A stretch of DNA of 64,000 nucleotides from Streptomyces prunicolor NBRC 13075 (GTDB lineage: Bacteria; Actinomycetota; Actinomycetes; Streptomycetales; Streptomycetaceae), in contig NZ_BARF01000085.1 in NCBI RefSeq assembly GCF_000367365.1, positions 62,001-126,000 on the forward strand. The letters run 5' to 3'. Positions 28,602 through 37,255 of this stretch are shown here, piece after piece. Below the pieces are notes generated by a model that saw only the letters and a program-made list of their open reading frames with translations, was not told the origin of the DNA and ran no database searches. Within the stretch, counting starts at the first letter, position 1, and the number at the start of each line of letters is the position of its first letter. The translations under genes were made by a program, and so were the position numbers.

Positions 28602-28639
28602 GCGGGTGCCTCTCTAACTGCTGTGCTGCGTCGGGGAGT

Positions 28640-29470
28640 TCAGCGCGCTGCGCGCGGGAGCCAGTCGAAGGCCTCGGCGCTCGGGCGGTCGCCGGGCTTG
28701 TACTCCAGGCCCACCCAGCCGTCGTAACCGGCCTTCCTCAACTGGTCGAGCAGGTCTTCCAGTTGGAGCGTGCCGGTGCCGGGGGCGCCGCGGCCCGGGT
28801 TGTCCGCGATCTGCACATGGCCGGTCTTCGCGGCGAACTGCTCGATCACGGACGGGAGTTCCTCGCCGTTCATGGACAGGTGGTAGAGGTCCATGAGGAA
28901 GCGCGCGTTGCCGAGGCCGGACGCGGCGTTGACCTTGTCGACGACTCCTACGGCGGCGGGCGCGCTGACGAGCGGGTACAGCGGCGACTCGGGCTTGTTC
29001 AGGGCCTCGATCAGCAGGACCGCGCCGATCCGGTCGGCGGCGCGGGCCGCCAGGACCAGGTTCTCCAGCGCGAGCGCGTCCTGCTCGGCCGGGTCGACGC
29101 CGGCCACGCGGTTGCCGTAGAGCGCGTTGAGGGCCGTAGCGCCGAGCGAGTGGGCGAAGTCGGCGGCCACGTCGATGTTCGCGCGGAACCTCTCGGACTC
29201 CTCGCCGGGGAGCGACAGGGCGCCGCGGTCCGGGCCCGGCAGCTGTCCTGCGTAGAAGTTCAGGCCGGTGAGCTGGACGCCCGCGTCCTCCAACGCCCGC
29301 TTCAGCGCGTCGAGTCGGGACTGCTCGGGGGTGGGGGAGTCGACCCAGGGCCACCACAGCTCGACCGCGGTGAAGCCGGCCGCGGCGGCGGCCGCGGGGC
29401 GCTCCAGGAGCGGGAGCTCGGTGAAGAGGATCGACAGGTTGACGTTGAAGCGCTGGTCTTCGAATCCCAT
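28640..29470 (-). CDS. hyi: hydroxypyruvate isomerase
   Basis: The enzyme has 276 aa with a TIM-barrel fold. It interconverts hydroxypyruvate and tartronate semialdehyde. It begins RFNVNLSILFTELPLLERP as in Hyi proteins. Likely metal or catalytic residues are Glu in VLLIEALN, Asp in FLMDLYHLSMN, His in GHVQIADNPGRG and Glu in VGLEYKPG. It is the first gene of the minus-strand unit hyi-glxR-catalase, and its promoter carries the paired operator at 29542-29577. Confidence 0.94.
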   Translation of the reverse strand: MGFEDQRFNVNLSILFTELPLLERPAAAAAAGFTAVELWWPWVDSPTPEQSRLDALKRALEDAGVQLTGLNFYAGQLPGPDRGALSLPGEESERFRANIDVAADFAHSLGATALNALYGNRVAGVDPAEQDALALENLVLAARAADRIGAVLLIEALNKPESPLYPLVSAPAAVGVVDKVNAASGLGNARFLMDLYHLSMNGEELPSVIEQFAAKTGHVQIADNPGRGAPGTGTLQLEDLLDQLRKAGYDGWVGLEYKPGDRPSAEAFDWLPRAAR

Positions 29471-29541
29471 GGGGGCCGCGCTCCCTTCCGTATCGAGGGC
29501 GTTGAGAGTGTCGAGGGCGATGTCGCGAGCCAGTGTCGTAA

Positions 29542-29577
29542 TTCCGTATTGTGGAAGTTCGTTTCTGCCTAATGGAA
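29542..29577. promoter_or_regulatory. paired operator sites in the hyi divergent promoter
   Basis: TTCCGTATTGTGGAA at 29542-29556 is a good palindrome. A weaker copy, TTCTGCCTAATGGAA, starts 21 bases later (29563-29577). The sites lie between hyi and the divergent 29643 gene, so one regulator may control both sides. Confidence 0.6.
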
Positions 29578-29642
29578 GATTGCCGTCGGGTGTCGGAGCT
29601 TGTCAAGAGGGCTCGTGGGAAAACGGCGCCACGCGTTAGGTT

Positions 29643-29900
29643 GTGCGCGTGCGATTGCGAGTGGAGTTCACGACAGAGCCCTTCGATCTCGACGAGGCGC
29701 CCGCGCATGCGGTGGTCGCCAGGGAGGTCATCGAGGCGGCGGAGCTGGACTCCGTGGATGTGGGGCCGTTCGGCAATACGGCCGAGGGCGGTACCGACGC
29801 GGTGCTCACCGCCGTCGACGCGCTGCTGCGCAGGACCCTGGAGGCCGGCGCCACCCGGGTCTCGCTCCAGCTCAACGTGATCGGCGAGGGCGACCGGTGA
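29643..29900 (+). CDS. DUF77/MTH1187-like small protein (thiamine-binding fold?)
   Basis: The protein has 85 aa from GTG 29643; GTG 29649 is an alternative. RVEFTTEPFDLDEAPAHAVV, then DVGPFGNTAEGGTDAVLTAV and GATRVSLQLNVIGEGD, resemble the ferredoxin-like YkoF/MTH1187 fold that can bind thiamine-like ligands. It is coupled by GTGA to the next gene and diverges from hyi through the shared operator region. Because Gcl uses thiamine diphosphate, a thiamine link is attractive, but it is only inference. Confidence 0.55.
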   Translation: MRVRLRVEFTTEPFDLDEAPAHAVVAREVIEAAELDSVDVGPFGNTAEGGTDAVLTAVDALLRRTLEAGATRVSLQLNVIGEGDR

Positions 29901-30265
29901 CCGGCGTCGGGGACGAGCCGTTCATCACGGCCGTGAAACCGCTGGTCGACGCCATGGGCGGCGAGATGCTCCCGCCCGGCGAGGCGGGCCCCGACGACGT
30001 CGTGCTCGCCTGGGAGGGCGCCGACGTGATCGCCGTACGCCTGCCGCAGCTCGCGGACTCGCTGGACCACATCCTGGCCGCCATGGAACGCAAGAAGGGC
30101 AAGCCCCTCGCGGACCTGGACCGCAAGGCCAAGCAGGAGGTCGTACGGATACTGGAGGCGCGCGGCGCCTTCTCCGTGCGGCACGGGGTGGAGACCGTGG
30201 CGAGCGCGCTCGGGGTCAGCCGGTTCACCGTGTACAACTACCTGAACCGTGAGAAGGACGCCTGA
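29897..30265 (+). CDS. HTH protein with YheO-type (HTH_22) DNA-binding end
   Basis: The protein has 122 aa from GTG 29897, overlapping the preceding stop. The C-terminal 50 residues, VVRILEARGAFSVRHGVETV and ASALGVSRFTVYNYLNREK, match the helix-turn-helix that ends YheO-like regulators. The N-terminal 60 residues (AWEGADVIAVRLPQLADSLD) are a short region of unknown function, not the full PAS-like domain of YheO. It sits just before the uraD-uraH-uricase operon and could regulate it. Confidence 0.7.
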   Translation: MTGVGDEPFITAVKPLVDAMGGEMLPPGEAGPDDVVLAWEGADVIAVRLPQLADSLDHILAAMERKKGKPLADLDRKAKQEVVRILEARGAFSVRHGVETVASALGVSRFTVYNYLNREKDA

Positions 30266-30332
30266 GCTGGACTGTCGGAAGGGTGCCCGGCGCGGGCTTC
30301 CGGGTGGCCGTGGGCTCTGTTACCCGGAATTT

Positions 30333-30347
30333 TCAACAAAGTGTTGA
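30333..30347. promoter_or_regulatory. palindrome upstream of uraD
   Basis: TCAACAAAGTGTTGA is a perfect 6-3-6 inverted repeat 65 bases before the uraD start. GTGTTG recurs 11 bases later. It differs from the gcl/hyi motif (about 9 of 15 positions agree), so a second regulator may act here. Confidence 0.55.
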
Positions 30348-30411
30348 CGTGGTGTTGTCGAGGGCGTTAGCTACTGGGCAGCCCGTTCGACACAAGGCCA
30401 CGGAGGCTCCC

Positions 30412-30927
30412 GTGACTACGACTTCCACGCCGCCGGGGCTCGTCCGGTTCAACGTCCTGGAGGAGCATGCGGCGCTCGCCGCCCTCCTTGAGGCGTGTGC
30501 CTCCACGGCGTGGGCGCGGCGGCTGCTCGCCGCCCGTCCGTACGCCGGCCCCGAGGACCTGTACGCCGCGAGCGACTCCGCGATGGCGGAGCTGACCGCC
30601 GATGACCTGGCCGAGGCGATGGCCGGCCACCCGCCGATCGGCCGCCCCAAGCCGGGCGACCCGACCTCCAGCCGGGAGCAGCGCGGCATGGCGGGCGCCT
30701 CCGAGGAGCTCAGGGCGGAGATGCTGGAACTGAACCTGGCCTACCAGGAGCGGTTCGGCCATGTCTTCCTCATCTGCGCCACGGGCCGGACCGGCGAGCA
30801 GATGCGGGACGCGGTCAAGGAGCGGATCGGCAACTCGCCCGAGCAGGAGCGCGAGATCGTCCGCGCCGAACTCGGCAAGATCAACCGCATCCGGCTCGGC
30901 AACCTCGTACAGGAAGAGCAGGCATGA
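30412..30927 (+). CDS. uraD: 2-oxo-4-hydroxy-4-carboxy-5-ureidoimidazoline decarboxylase
   Basis: The enzyme has 171 aa from GTG 30412, with GGAGG six bases upstream. It decarboxylates OHCU to S-allantoin, the last step after uricase. The catalytic His is in EAMAGHPPIGRPK. The conserved segments RGMAGASEELRAEMLELNLA, YQERFGHVFLICATGRT and ELGKINRIRL are present. It heads the uraD-uraH-uricase operon. Confidence 0.95.
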   Translation: MTTTSTPPGLVRFNVLEEHAALAALLEACASTAWARRLLAARPYAGPEDLYAASDSAMAELTADDLAEAMAGHPPIGRPKPGDPTSSREQRGMAGASEELRAEMLELNLAYQERFGHVFLICATGRTGEQMRDAVKERIGNSPEQEREIVRAELGKINRIRLGNLVQEEQA

Positions 30928-31334
30928 GCACGAGCACCACCGCCTCCGTGTCCACCCACATCCTGGACACCTCCGTCGGCCGTCCCGCCGAGGGCGTCGC
31001 CGTCCAACTCGCCGCCCGGAACGGCACGTTGGGGGAGTGGCGGCCGCTCGGAGGTTCGGCCACCGACGCGGACGGGCGGTGCAAGGACCTCCCCGCGCTG
31101 CCGGCGGGCACCACACACGTACGGCTCGACTTCGAAGTGGAGCCGTATTTCCTGAAGTTCGAGAACCAGCAAGCCGATGCGCAGCAGGACGCCCCCGCGA
31201 ATCGGGACAGCGGTGCGACGACCGGAGTGTTCTTCCCGGAAGTGGCGATCACCTTCGCCGTGAAGCCCGGCGAGCACTACCACGTACCGCTGCTGCTCAA
31301 CCCGTTCGGCTACTCCGTATACCGAGGGAGCTAG
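30924..31334 (+). CDS. uraH: 5-hydroxyisourate hydrolase (transthyretin-like)
   Basis: The protein has 136 aa and overlaps uraD by ATGA. It hydrolyses 5-hydroxyisourate, the unstable product of uricase, to OHCU. The N-terminal motif VSTHILDTSVGRPAEGV holds a catalytic His, and the C-terminus ends YRGS as the family requires. A hydrophilic insertion (KFENQQADAQQDAPANRDSG) makes it about 20 residues longer than the enteric enzymes. Confidence 0.95.
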   Translation: MSTSTTASVSTHILDTSVGRPAEGVAVQLAARNGTLGEWRPLGGSATDADGRCKDLPALPAGTTHVRLDFEVEPYFLKFENQQADAQQDAPANRDSGATTGVFFPEVAITFAVKPGEHYHVPLLLNPFGYSVYRGS

Positions 31335-31341
31335 CAGACAC

Positions 31342-32274
31342 ATGCCTACGATCCTGGGCCAGAACCAGTACGGCAAGGCCGAGAACCGAGTCGTCAAGAT
31401 CACGCGGGACGGCGCCACCCACCACATCAAGGACCTCAACGTCTCCGTGTCGCTGAGCGGCGACATGGACGAGGTCCACTACTCCGGCTCGAACGCCAAC
31501 GTGCTGCCGACCGACACCACCAAGAACACGGTGTACGCGTTCGCCAAGGAGCACGGCATCGAGTCCGCCGAGCAGTTCGGCATCCACCTCGCCCGGCACT
31601 TCGTGACCAGCCAGGAGCCGATCAAGACCGCGCGCATCCGCATCGAGGAGTACTCCTGGGAGCGGATCGACACCTCCGACGCCAACTCCCGGTTCATCGG
31701 CGCCGACGAGGTCAAGCACTCCTTCGTCCGCAAGGGCCAGGAGACCCGGGTCACCCAGATCACCTACGACGGTGAGAACTGGGAGGTCATATCCGGGCTC
31801 AAGGACCTCGTCGTGATGAACTCGACCAACTCCGAGTTCTGGGGCTACGTCAAGGACAAGTACACGACCCTCCCCGAGGCCTACGACCGCATCCTCGCCA
31901 CCCAGGTCTCCGCCCGCTGGCGCTTCAACTGGTCGGACGACGAGCAGAAGATGCCGAGTTGGGAGAAGTCCTACGAGCAGGTGAGGAAGCACATGCTCCA
32001 GGCCTTCGCGGAGACGTACTCGCTGTCGCTCCAGCAGACCCTGTACCAAATGGGTTCGCGGATCATCAACAACCGCAGCGAGATAGACGAGGTGCGCTTC
32101 TCCCTCCCCAACAAGCACCATTTCCTTGTGGACTTGGAGCCGTTCGGTCTGAAGAACGCCACCGAAGACGGTGCTGTGTACTTCGCCGCCGACCGGCCCT
32201 ACGGCCTGATCGAGGCGACGGTCCTGCGGGACGGCTGCGAGCCGAAGATCCCGGTGGATCTCACCAACCTCTGA
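31342..32274 (+). CDS. pucL: urate oxidase (uricase)
   Basis: The enzyme has 310 aa and starts seven bases after uraH. It oxidises urate to 5-hydroxyisourate with oxygen, giving hydrogen peroxide, without metal or cofactor. The catalytic Lys-Thr pair is in ENRVVKITRD and DTTKNTVYAFAKEHG; the active-site His is in LPNKHHFLVDLEPFG. Two hairpins follow, so the operon probably ends here. Confidence 0.96.
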   Translation: MPTILGQNQYGKAENRVVKITRDGATHHIKDLNVSVSLSGDMDEVHYSGSNANVLPTDTTKNTVYAFAKEHGIESAEQFGIHLARHFVTSQEPIKTARIRIEEYSWERIDTSDANSRFIGADEVKHSFVRKGQETRVTQITYDGENWEVISGLKDLVVMNSTNSEFWGYVKDKYTTLPEAYDRILATQVSARWRFNWSDDEQKMPSWEKSYEQVRKHMLQAFAETYSLSLQQTLYQMGSRIINNRSEIDEVRFSLPNKHHFLVDLEPFGLKNATEDGAVYFAADRPYGLIEATVLRDGCEPKIPVDLTNL

Positions 32275-32285
32275 GCAACTCCCTT

Positions 32286-32350
32286 TGAACCGGCGCCTGT
32301 TGGACCGGTTCACTCTGCGGCACCCGTGGCCCGCCCGTCCCGTGCGGGCC
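32286..32350 (+). terminator. double hairpin after uricase
   Basis: TGAACCGG/CCGGTTCA (32286-32312) and GGCCCGC/GCGGGCC (32328-32350) form two stems in tandem just after the uricase stop. Confidence 0.6.
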
Positions 32351-32384
32351 GCGGTACTCAAATCCCCGGGTCCTGCCGTGCCCA

Positions 32385-32399
32385 TTCCATACAGTGAAT
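32385..32399. promoter_or_regulatory. single operator-like site before 8-oxoguanine deaminase
   Basis: TTCCATACAGTGAAT agrees with the hyi site at 10 of 15 positions and ends 10 bases before the start codon. A bound protein would block transcription or the ribosome site. Confidence 0.45.
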
Positions 32400-32409
32400 A
32401 GGACGAACC

Positions 32410-33789
32410 ATGGCAGCAGTTCAGCGCATCGTCATCGAGAACTGTTCGATCGCGACGGTGGACGCCCACGACACCGAGTACGCGAACGGGTACGTCGTTG
32501 TCGCCGGCAACCGCATCGAGTCGCTGGGCGCGGGCAGCGCGCCCGAGGGCCTGGAGAACGTCGTACGCCGTATCGACGCGTCGGGCCACCTGGTGACCCC
32601 CGGTCTGGTCAACACCCACCACCACTTCTACCAGTGGATCACCCGGGGTCTGGCCACCGACCACAACCTCTTCAACTGGCTCGTCGCGCTGTACCCGACC
32701 TGGGCGCGCATCGACGAGCCGATGGTCCGCGCCGCCGCGCAGGGTTCCCTCGCGATGCTGGCCCGCGGCGGGGTGACCACCGCGCTGGACCACCACTACG
32801 TCTTCCCCAAGGGCTCCGGCGACCTCTCCGGCGCGATCATCGGGGCCGCTCGTGAGATGGGCGTCCGCTTCACGCTGGCCCGCGGCTCCATGGACCGCAG
32901 CGAGAAGGACGGCGGGCTGCCGCCGGACTTCGCCGTCGAGACCCTGGAGGGTGCCCTCGCGGCGACCGAGGCGACGGTACGGGAGCACCACGACGCCTCC
33001 TTCGACGCGATGACCCAGGTGGCCGTCGCGCCCTGCTCGCCCTTCTCCGTCTCCACCGAACTCATGCGTGAGGGCGCCGAGTTGGGCCGTCGGCTCGGCG
33101 TACGGCTGCACACGCACGGCTCGGAGACGGTCGAGGAGGAGCAGTTCTGCAAGGAGCTGTTCGGCATGGGCCCGACCGACTACTTCGAGTCCACCGGCTG
33201 GCTCGGCGAGGACGTGTGGATGGCGCACTGCGTCCACATGAACGACTCCGACATCGCCGCCTTCGCCCGCACGAAGACCGGTGTCGCCCACTGCCCCTCG
33301 TCCAACGCCCGGCTCGCCGCCGGTATCGCCCGCGTCCCCGACATGCTCGCCGCCGGCGTCCCGGTCGGCCTCGGCGTCGACGGCACCGCCTCCAACGAGT
33401 CCGGCGAACTCCACACCGAACTGCGCAACGCGCTCCTGATCAACCGCCTCGGCGCCCACCGCGAAGCGGCCCTCAACGCCCGCCAGGCCCTCCGTCTCGG
33501 AACGTACGGCGGTGCCCAAGTCCTGGGCCGCGCAAGCGAGATCGGCTCCCTGGAGCCGGGCAAGCTCGCCGACCTGGTGCTGTGGAACCTGGACACCCTC
33601 GCCCACGCCTCGATCGCCGACCCGGTGACCGCGCTGGTCTTCGGCGCGGCGGCCCCGGTCACCGCGTCATTCGTGAACGGTCGTCAGATCGTCGAGAACA
33701 ACCGCCTGTTGCACGTCGACGAGGACACGATCGCCCGCTCCACGCGGGAAGAGGCCCAGCGCCTGGCGCGGATCGCCGCGCAGGGCTGA
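32410..33789 (+). CDS. 8-oxoguanine deaminase (amidohydrolase family)
   Basis: The enzyme has 459 aa. It removes the amino group of 8-oxoguanine to give urate. Metal and catalytic residues of the amidohydrolase barrel are visible: HxH in LVNTHHHFYQW, His in VRLHTHGSETVEEEQF, His in VWMAHCVHMND and Asp in LGVDGTASNES. GSLEPGKLADLVLWN is the usual end of the fold. Position after uricase and before a purine permease supports the substrate; guanine or another aminopurine cannot be excluded. Confidence 0.9.
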   Translation: MAAVQRIVIENCSIATVDAHDTEYANGYVVVAGNRIESLGAGSAPEGLENVVRRIDASGHLVTPGLVNTHHHFYQWITRGLATDHNLFNWLVALYPTWARIDEPMVRAAAQGSLAMLARGGVTTALDHHYVFPKGSGDLSGAIIGAAREMGVRFTLARGSMDRSEKDGGLPPDFAVETLEGALAATEATVREHHDASFDAMTQVAVAPCSPFSVSTELMREGAELGRRLGVRLHTHGSETVEEEQFCKELFGMGPTDYFESTGWLGEDVWMAHCVHMNDSDIAAFARTKTGVAHCPSSNARLAAGIARVPDMLAAGVPVGLGVDGTASNESGELHTELRNALLINRLGAHREAALNARQALRLGTYGGAQVLGRASEIGSLEPGKLADLVLWNLDTLAHASIADPVTALVFGAAAPVTASFVNGRQIVENNRLLHVDEDTIARSTREEAQRLARIAAQG

Positions 33790-33865
33790 CCACGCTCAGT
33801 ATGAATCGCCGTGTGGCGTCGCTGAGTTGAAGAGCTCCGGTTGAGGGGGACGGCCCTCGACCGGT

Positions 33866-33911
33866 GGCCGTGGCCGGGGCGTGCATGGATCATGCGCGCC
33901 CCGGAACGGCC
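33866..33911. terminator. long hairpin after 8-oxoguanine deaminase
   Basis: GGCCGT and CCGGGGCGTGCATG pair with CATGCGCGCCCCGG and ACGGCC across a three-base loop, with one mismatch and a small bulge. It is about 75 bases after the stop and 105 before the permease start. Confidence 0.65.
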
Positions 33912-34015
33912 GTACCCACTCCTTTTGCTGGGTTCCGTCCCGGTCCCGCACGACCGCACACCACCTCCTGAAACCCACGTCAGAGCCGACGTGTTACCCG
34001 CCCGGAGGAGCCGCC

Positions 34016-35380
34016 GTGACCACCCATCCCGTTGATGAAAAACTCCCCGCACTCAAGATGGCCACCACGGGCTTGCAGCACGTGGCCGCCATGTACGCGG
34101 GCGTCGTCGCCCCGCCGCTCATCGTCGGGGCGGCCGTCGGCCTCTCCGGCACCGAACTCACCTTCCTCACCGGCGCCTGCCTCTTCACCGCGGGCCTCGC
34201 GACCTTCCTGCAGACCATCGGCATCTGGAAGATCGGCGCCCGGCTGCCCTTCGTCAACGGCGTCACCTTCGCCGGGGTCGCCCCGATGACCGCGATCGTC
34301 GCCTCCACCAAGGACAAGTCCGACGCGCTGCCCGTCATCTTCGGCGCGGTGATCGTCGCCGGCCTTCTCGGCTTCCTCGCCGCCCCCTTCTTCAGCAAGG
34401 CGGTCCGCTTCTTCCCGCCGGTCGTCACCGGCACCGTGATCACCCTGATAGGCGTGTCCCTGCTGCCCGTTGCCTTCGGCTGGGCGCAGGGACCCGACCC
34501 CTCGGCACCCGACTACGGTTCGCGGACGTACCTGGGCCTCGCCGCCGCCACGCTCGTCATCGTCCTGGTCCTCCGCCGCTTCACCCGGGGCTTCGTCAAG
34601 CAAATAGCCGTGCTGCTCGGCCTGTTGCTCGGCACGCTCCTCGCGATCCCCTTCGGGGCAACGGACTTCAGCCCCGTCGCGGACGCGGACGTGATCGGCT
34701 TCCCGAGCCCCTTCCACTTCGGCGCACCGCAGTTCCAGCTCGCCGCGATCATCTCGATGTGCGTGGTGATGGTGGTCTCGATGACCGAATCCACCGCGGA
34801 CATGCTGGCGTTGGGCGAGATCGTCGACCGCCCCGCGGACGAACGGACCATCGCCGCCGGCCTGCGCGCCGACACCCTCGGCTCGGCACTCAGCCCGCTC
34901 TTCAACGGCTTCATGTGCAGCGCCTTCGCCCAGAACATCGGCCTGGTCGCCATGACCCGCATCCGCAGCCGGTACGTCGTCGCCACCGGCGGCGGCTTCC
35001 TGGTGCTGATGGGCCTGTGCCCGATGGCCGCGTCGCTCATCGCCGTCGTACCGCGCCCGGTGCTGGGCGGAGCGGGCGTCGTCCTGTTCGGCTCGGTCGC
35101 CGCCAGCGGCATCCAGACCCTCGTCAAGGCGGGCTTGGACCGGGACGACAACATCCTGATCGTGGCGGTCTCGCTGGCTGTCGGCATCATCCCGATCACG
35201 GCGCCGGACTTCTACCACGCCTTCCCGCAGACCGTACGGATCGTCCTCGACTCGGGCATCTCCACGGGTTGCGTCGCCGCGGTGGCCCTGAACCTGGTCT
35301 TCCACCACCTCGGCCGGGCCCGCGCACAAGCTGGGGGTACGACCGGAGCCGTACCCCTCGCCCGTCAGTCGATCTCGTAA
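34016..35380 (+). CDS. xanthine/uracil permease (NCS2 family)
   Basis: The permease has 454 aa from GTG 34016, with GGAGGAG five bases upstream. About 12 to 14 hydrophobic helices are present. Family motifs include LKMATTGLQHVAAMYAGVVA, VSMTESTADMLALGEIVDR and FAQNIGLVAMTRIRSRYV. It should bring purines such as xanthine or urate into the cell for the enzymes encoded upstream. Its stop overlaps the convergent chitosanase gene by 16 bases. Confidence 0.93.
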   Translation: MTTHPVDEKLPALKMATTGLQHVAAMYAGVVAPPLIVGAAVGLSGTELTFLTGACLFTAGLATFLQTIGIWKIGARLPFVNGVTFAGVAPMTAIVASTKDKSDALPVIFGAVIVAGLLGFLAAPFFSKAVRFFPPVVTGTVITLIGVSLLPVAFGWAQGPDPSAPDYGSRTYLGLAAATLVIVLVLRRFTRGFVKQIAVLLGLLLGTLLAIPFGATDFSPVADADVIGFPSPFHFGAPQFQLAAIISMCVVMVVSMTESTADMLALGEIVDRPADERTIAAGLRADTLGSALSPLFNGFMCSAFAQNIGLVAMTRIRSRYVVATGGGFLVLMGLCPMAASLIAVVPRPVLGGAGVVLFGSVAASGIQTLVKAGLDRDDNILIVAVSLAVGIIPITAPDFYHAFPQTVRIVLDSGISTGCVAAVALNLVFHHLGRARAQAGGTTGAVPLARQSIS

Positions 35381-36183
35381 CTGTCCCCGTACACCTTCCA
35401 CTTGAGCGGTGTGTCCAGGTCGAGATTGCCCTTCTTCAGGAACACCCGTTGTGCCGTCTCGACCCGGGTCACGTCGCTGTGCGCCTCCTCCTGCTTCATC
35501 GCCCAGACGCGGGCGTCGAGGAAGGCGCCCAGATACGTCGTCTCGTCGCCGCCGTCGGTGGGAGTGGCCGCGTGCTTGCGGGCCCGGGCGCGGATGCCGC
35601 CGAAGCAGAGGGGGTCCGTGCCCGGGCCGTGCATCACCATCGCGTCGTAGTAGACGAACTGCCCGAGCGTGCCCACCCCGTCCTTCTTCGCGCGCGCCAC
35701 GGCCGGGTCGAAGTAGCCGCGGTCCCGCTCGTCGCGCTGCGCCTTGCGGAACGCGGCGGACGTGTGCGCGGCCTTCCGCCAGGCGGAGGGGAAGCCGGAG
35801 GCCAACCCCTTGTGCGAGGCAGTGCCGTCGACGGCGCGCAGCGCGGGCAGATAGCCCGCGAGGACATTGCCCGGGGCCCGCTCCGTGTACAGCTCGACGA
35901 GCGCCAGCATGTCGCTGGTGCCGGAGCAGAAGCCGATGATCCCGCCGGTGTAGCCGCGGCCGTCGCCGATGTCCTCGATGTACGCGTACTGCGCCTCCCA
36001 GTCCAGGGAGGAGTTCTCCGCGCTCGACACCAGCCGCATCGCGATGTCCTTCTTGGCGGGCGCGTCGAGCCCCGCCCCACCCGACGTCGCGGCGTCCGCG
36101 GACGGCCACTGGCTCGCGATCGCCGCCGTACCGAACGCTGCGAGCAAGGTGCGGCGGGTGGCTTTTCTTCGGAAGAACGGCAC
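35365..36183 (-). CDS. csn: secreted chitosanase (GH46)
   Basis: The protein has 272 aa from GTG 36183, with GGAG five bases before it. The N-terminus FFRRKATRRTLLAAFGTAAI looks like a twin-arginine-type signal ending ADAA. The mature enzyme cleaves chitosan chains outside the cell. The two catalytic acids of GH46 lie in VSSAENSSLDWEAQYAYIED (first Glu) and IGDGRGYTGGIIGFCSGT (Asp). Length and motifs fit the well-studied Streptomyces enzymes. Confidence 0.95.
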   Translation of the reverse strand: MPFFRRKATRRTLLAAFGTAAIASQWPSADAATSGGAGLDAPAKKDIAMRLVSSAENSSLDWEAQYAYIEDIGDGRGYTGGIIGFCSGTSDMLALVELYTERAPGNVLAGYLPALRAVDGTASHKGLASGFPSAWRKAAHTSAAFRKAQRDERDRGYFDPAVARAKKDGVGTLGQFVYYDAMVMHGPGTDPLCFGGIRARARKHAATPTDGGDETTYLGAFLDARVWAMKQEEAHSDVTRVETAQRVFLKKGNLDLDTPLKWKVYGDSYEID

Positions 36184-36361
36184 GTCATCTCCAAGGCGGG
36201 CGCGGTACACAGCAATGCTGAAAGGCAGCTGAGACTCGCTCGTCAACTTGGGAGGTCCATGGGGTGGCGTTGGCAGGGAACTGTGAATTCCCGTGCCACA
36301 CCACGAGGTTGGGGGAGCGCGTGCCGACGCCTGAGGCACGAACTCCTCGCCGCATCCGGAC

Positions 36362-37153
36362 TCAGCCGCCCCGGACCACCTGGCAGGGGCTGACCGCGGG
36401 CAGCCGGCCGGTCAGGAACGAGCGGGGCGGGACACCCATCAGGGCCCGGAAGTCGGTCGTCATGTGCGACTGGTCGAAGTAGCCGGTGGCGGCGGCCAGT
36501 TCGGACCAGCCGGCGCTGCCCGCCCGGGCGGCGAGGGCGCGGACCCGGTCGATACGGGCGTAGTGCTTCGGGGAGACACCGACACCGTCGGTGAACAGGT
36601 TCCGCAACTGGCGTTCACTGACGGCCAGTTCCCGGGCCACGTCCCGTACCTGTGCGGGCGCCCGGTCCATCCGTACTGACAACTCCTCGACGGCTGCCCG
36701 CAGCAGTGCTGTCCGGGCTGGATCCGGCGGCTCTGCCAGCAGCCCCGGAAGCACCTCGGCGATGCGTGGCAGCGCCTCCCGCGGGTCCAGCCACCGCATC
36801 TCACGTGCGAACCGGCGGGCCGCGCCGCCCGGCAGGTCGTCCAGCGGCACCACCCGGCCGACCAGTCCGGCGGCCGCGACGCCCAGCAGGGGCCGGGCCG
36901 TACCCGGTGCGAGGCGCAACTCCACGCACTCGATGTGGGCCTTCCCCTCGTGGTAGGCCGCCCGCACTCGTGGTCCGACGGCAAGGACGTCACGCCGCCC
37001 CTCTCCCGTCGCCCGCAGGACCACCTTGATCACCGCGTCCGGCAGTTGGACGAACGTCCCCTCGGGCGGCTCGCTGAAGGACATGGTCCGCACCTCGGCG
37101 ACCCACGGGCGCAGCGCCTCGGGCACGGTCGGGAGCGGCTCGGCGATGGTCAT
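36362..37153 (-). CDS. AraC-type transcriptional regulator
   Basis: The regulator has 263 aa from ATG 37153, with AAAGG five bases before. The N-terminal 130 residues are a sensing domain (LRPWVAEVRTMSFSEPPEGT). The C-terminal part is the AraC double helix-turn-helix: VRDVARELAVSERQLRNLFT, then GVSPKHYARIDRVRALAARA and YFDQSHMTTDFRALMGVPPR. It diverges from the NmrA-type gene over about 100 bases, so it probably controls that gene. Confidence 0.88.
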   Translation of the reverse strand: MTIAEPLPTVPEALRPWVAEVRTMSFSEPPEGTFVQLPDAVIKVVLRATGEGRRDVLAVGPRVRAAYHEGKAHIECVELRLAPGTARPLLGVAAAGLVGRVVPLDDLPGGAARRFAREMRWLDPREALPRIAEVLPGLLAEPPDPARTALLRAAVEELSVRMDRAPAQVRDVARELAVSERQLRNLFTDGVGVSPKHYARIDRVRALAARAGSAGWSELAAATGYFDQSHMTTDFRALMGVPPRSFLTGRLPAVSPCQVVRGG

Positions 37154-37255
37154 CGGCACCTTTCCACCGTAAGCGACCGGGGCCGCCGTCCGAGCGGGCC
37201 GGCCGTGCCGGAATTTCCAAGAGCCGAGCGCCCCGGCGGGCCCACCGTGGACCAC

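Noticed and set aside
31297..33606. 769-codon minus-strand frame across uricase and the deaminase
   Set aside because: Antisense of two well-supported enzymes; repeated Val/Gly/Asp composition only.
33980..36109. 709-codon minus-strand frame across permease and chitosanase
   Set aside because: Shadow of real genes; no recognisable domain.
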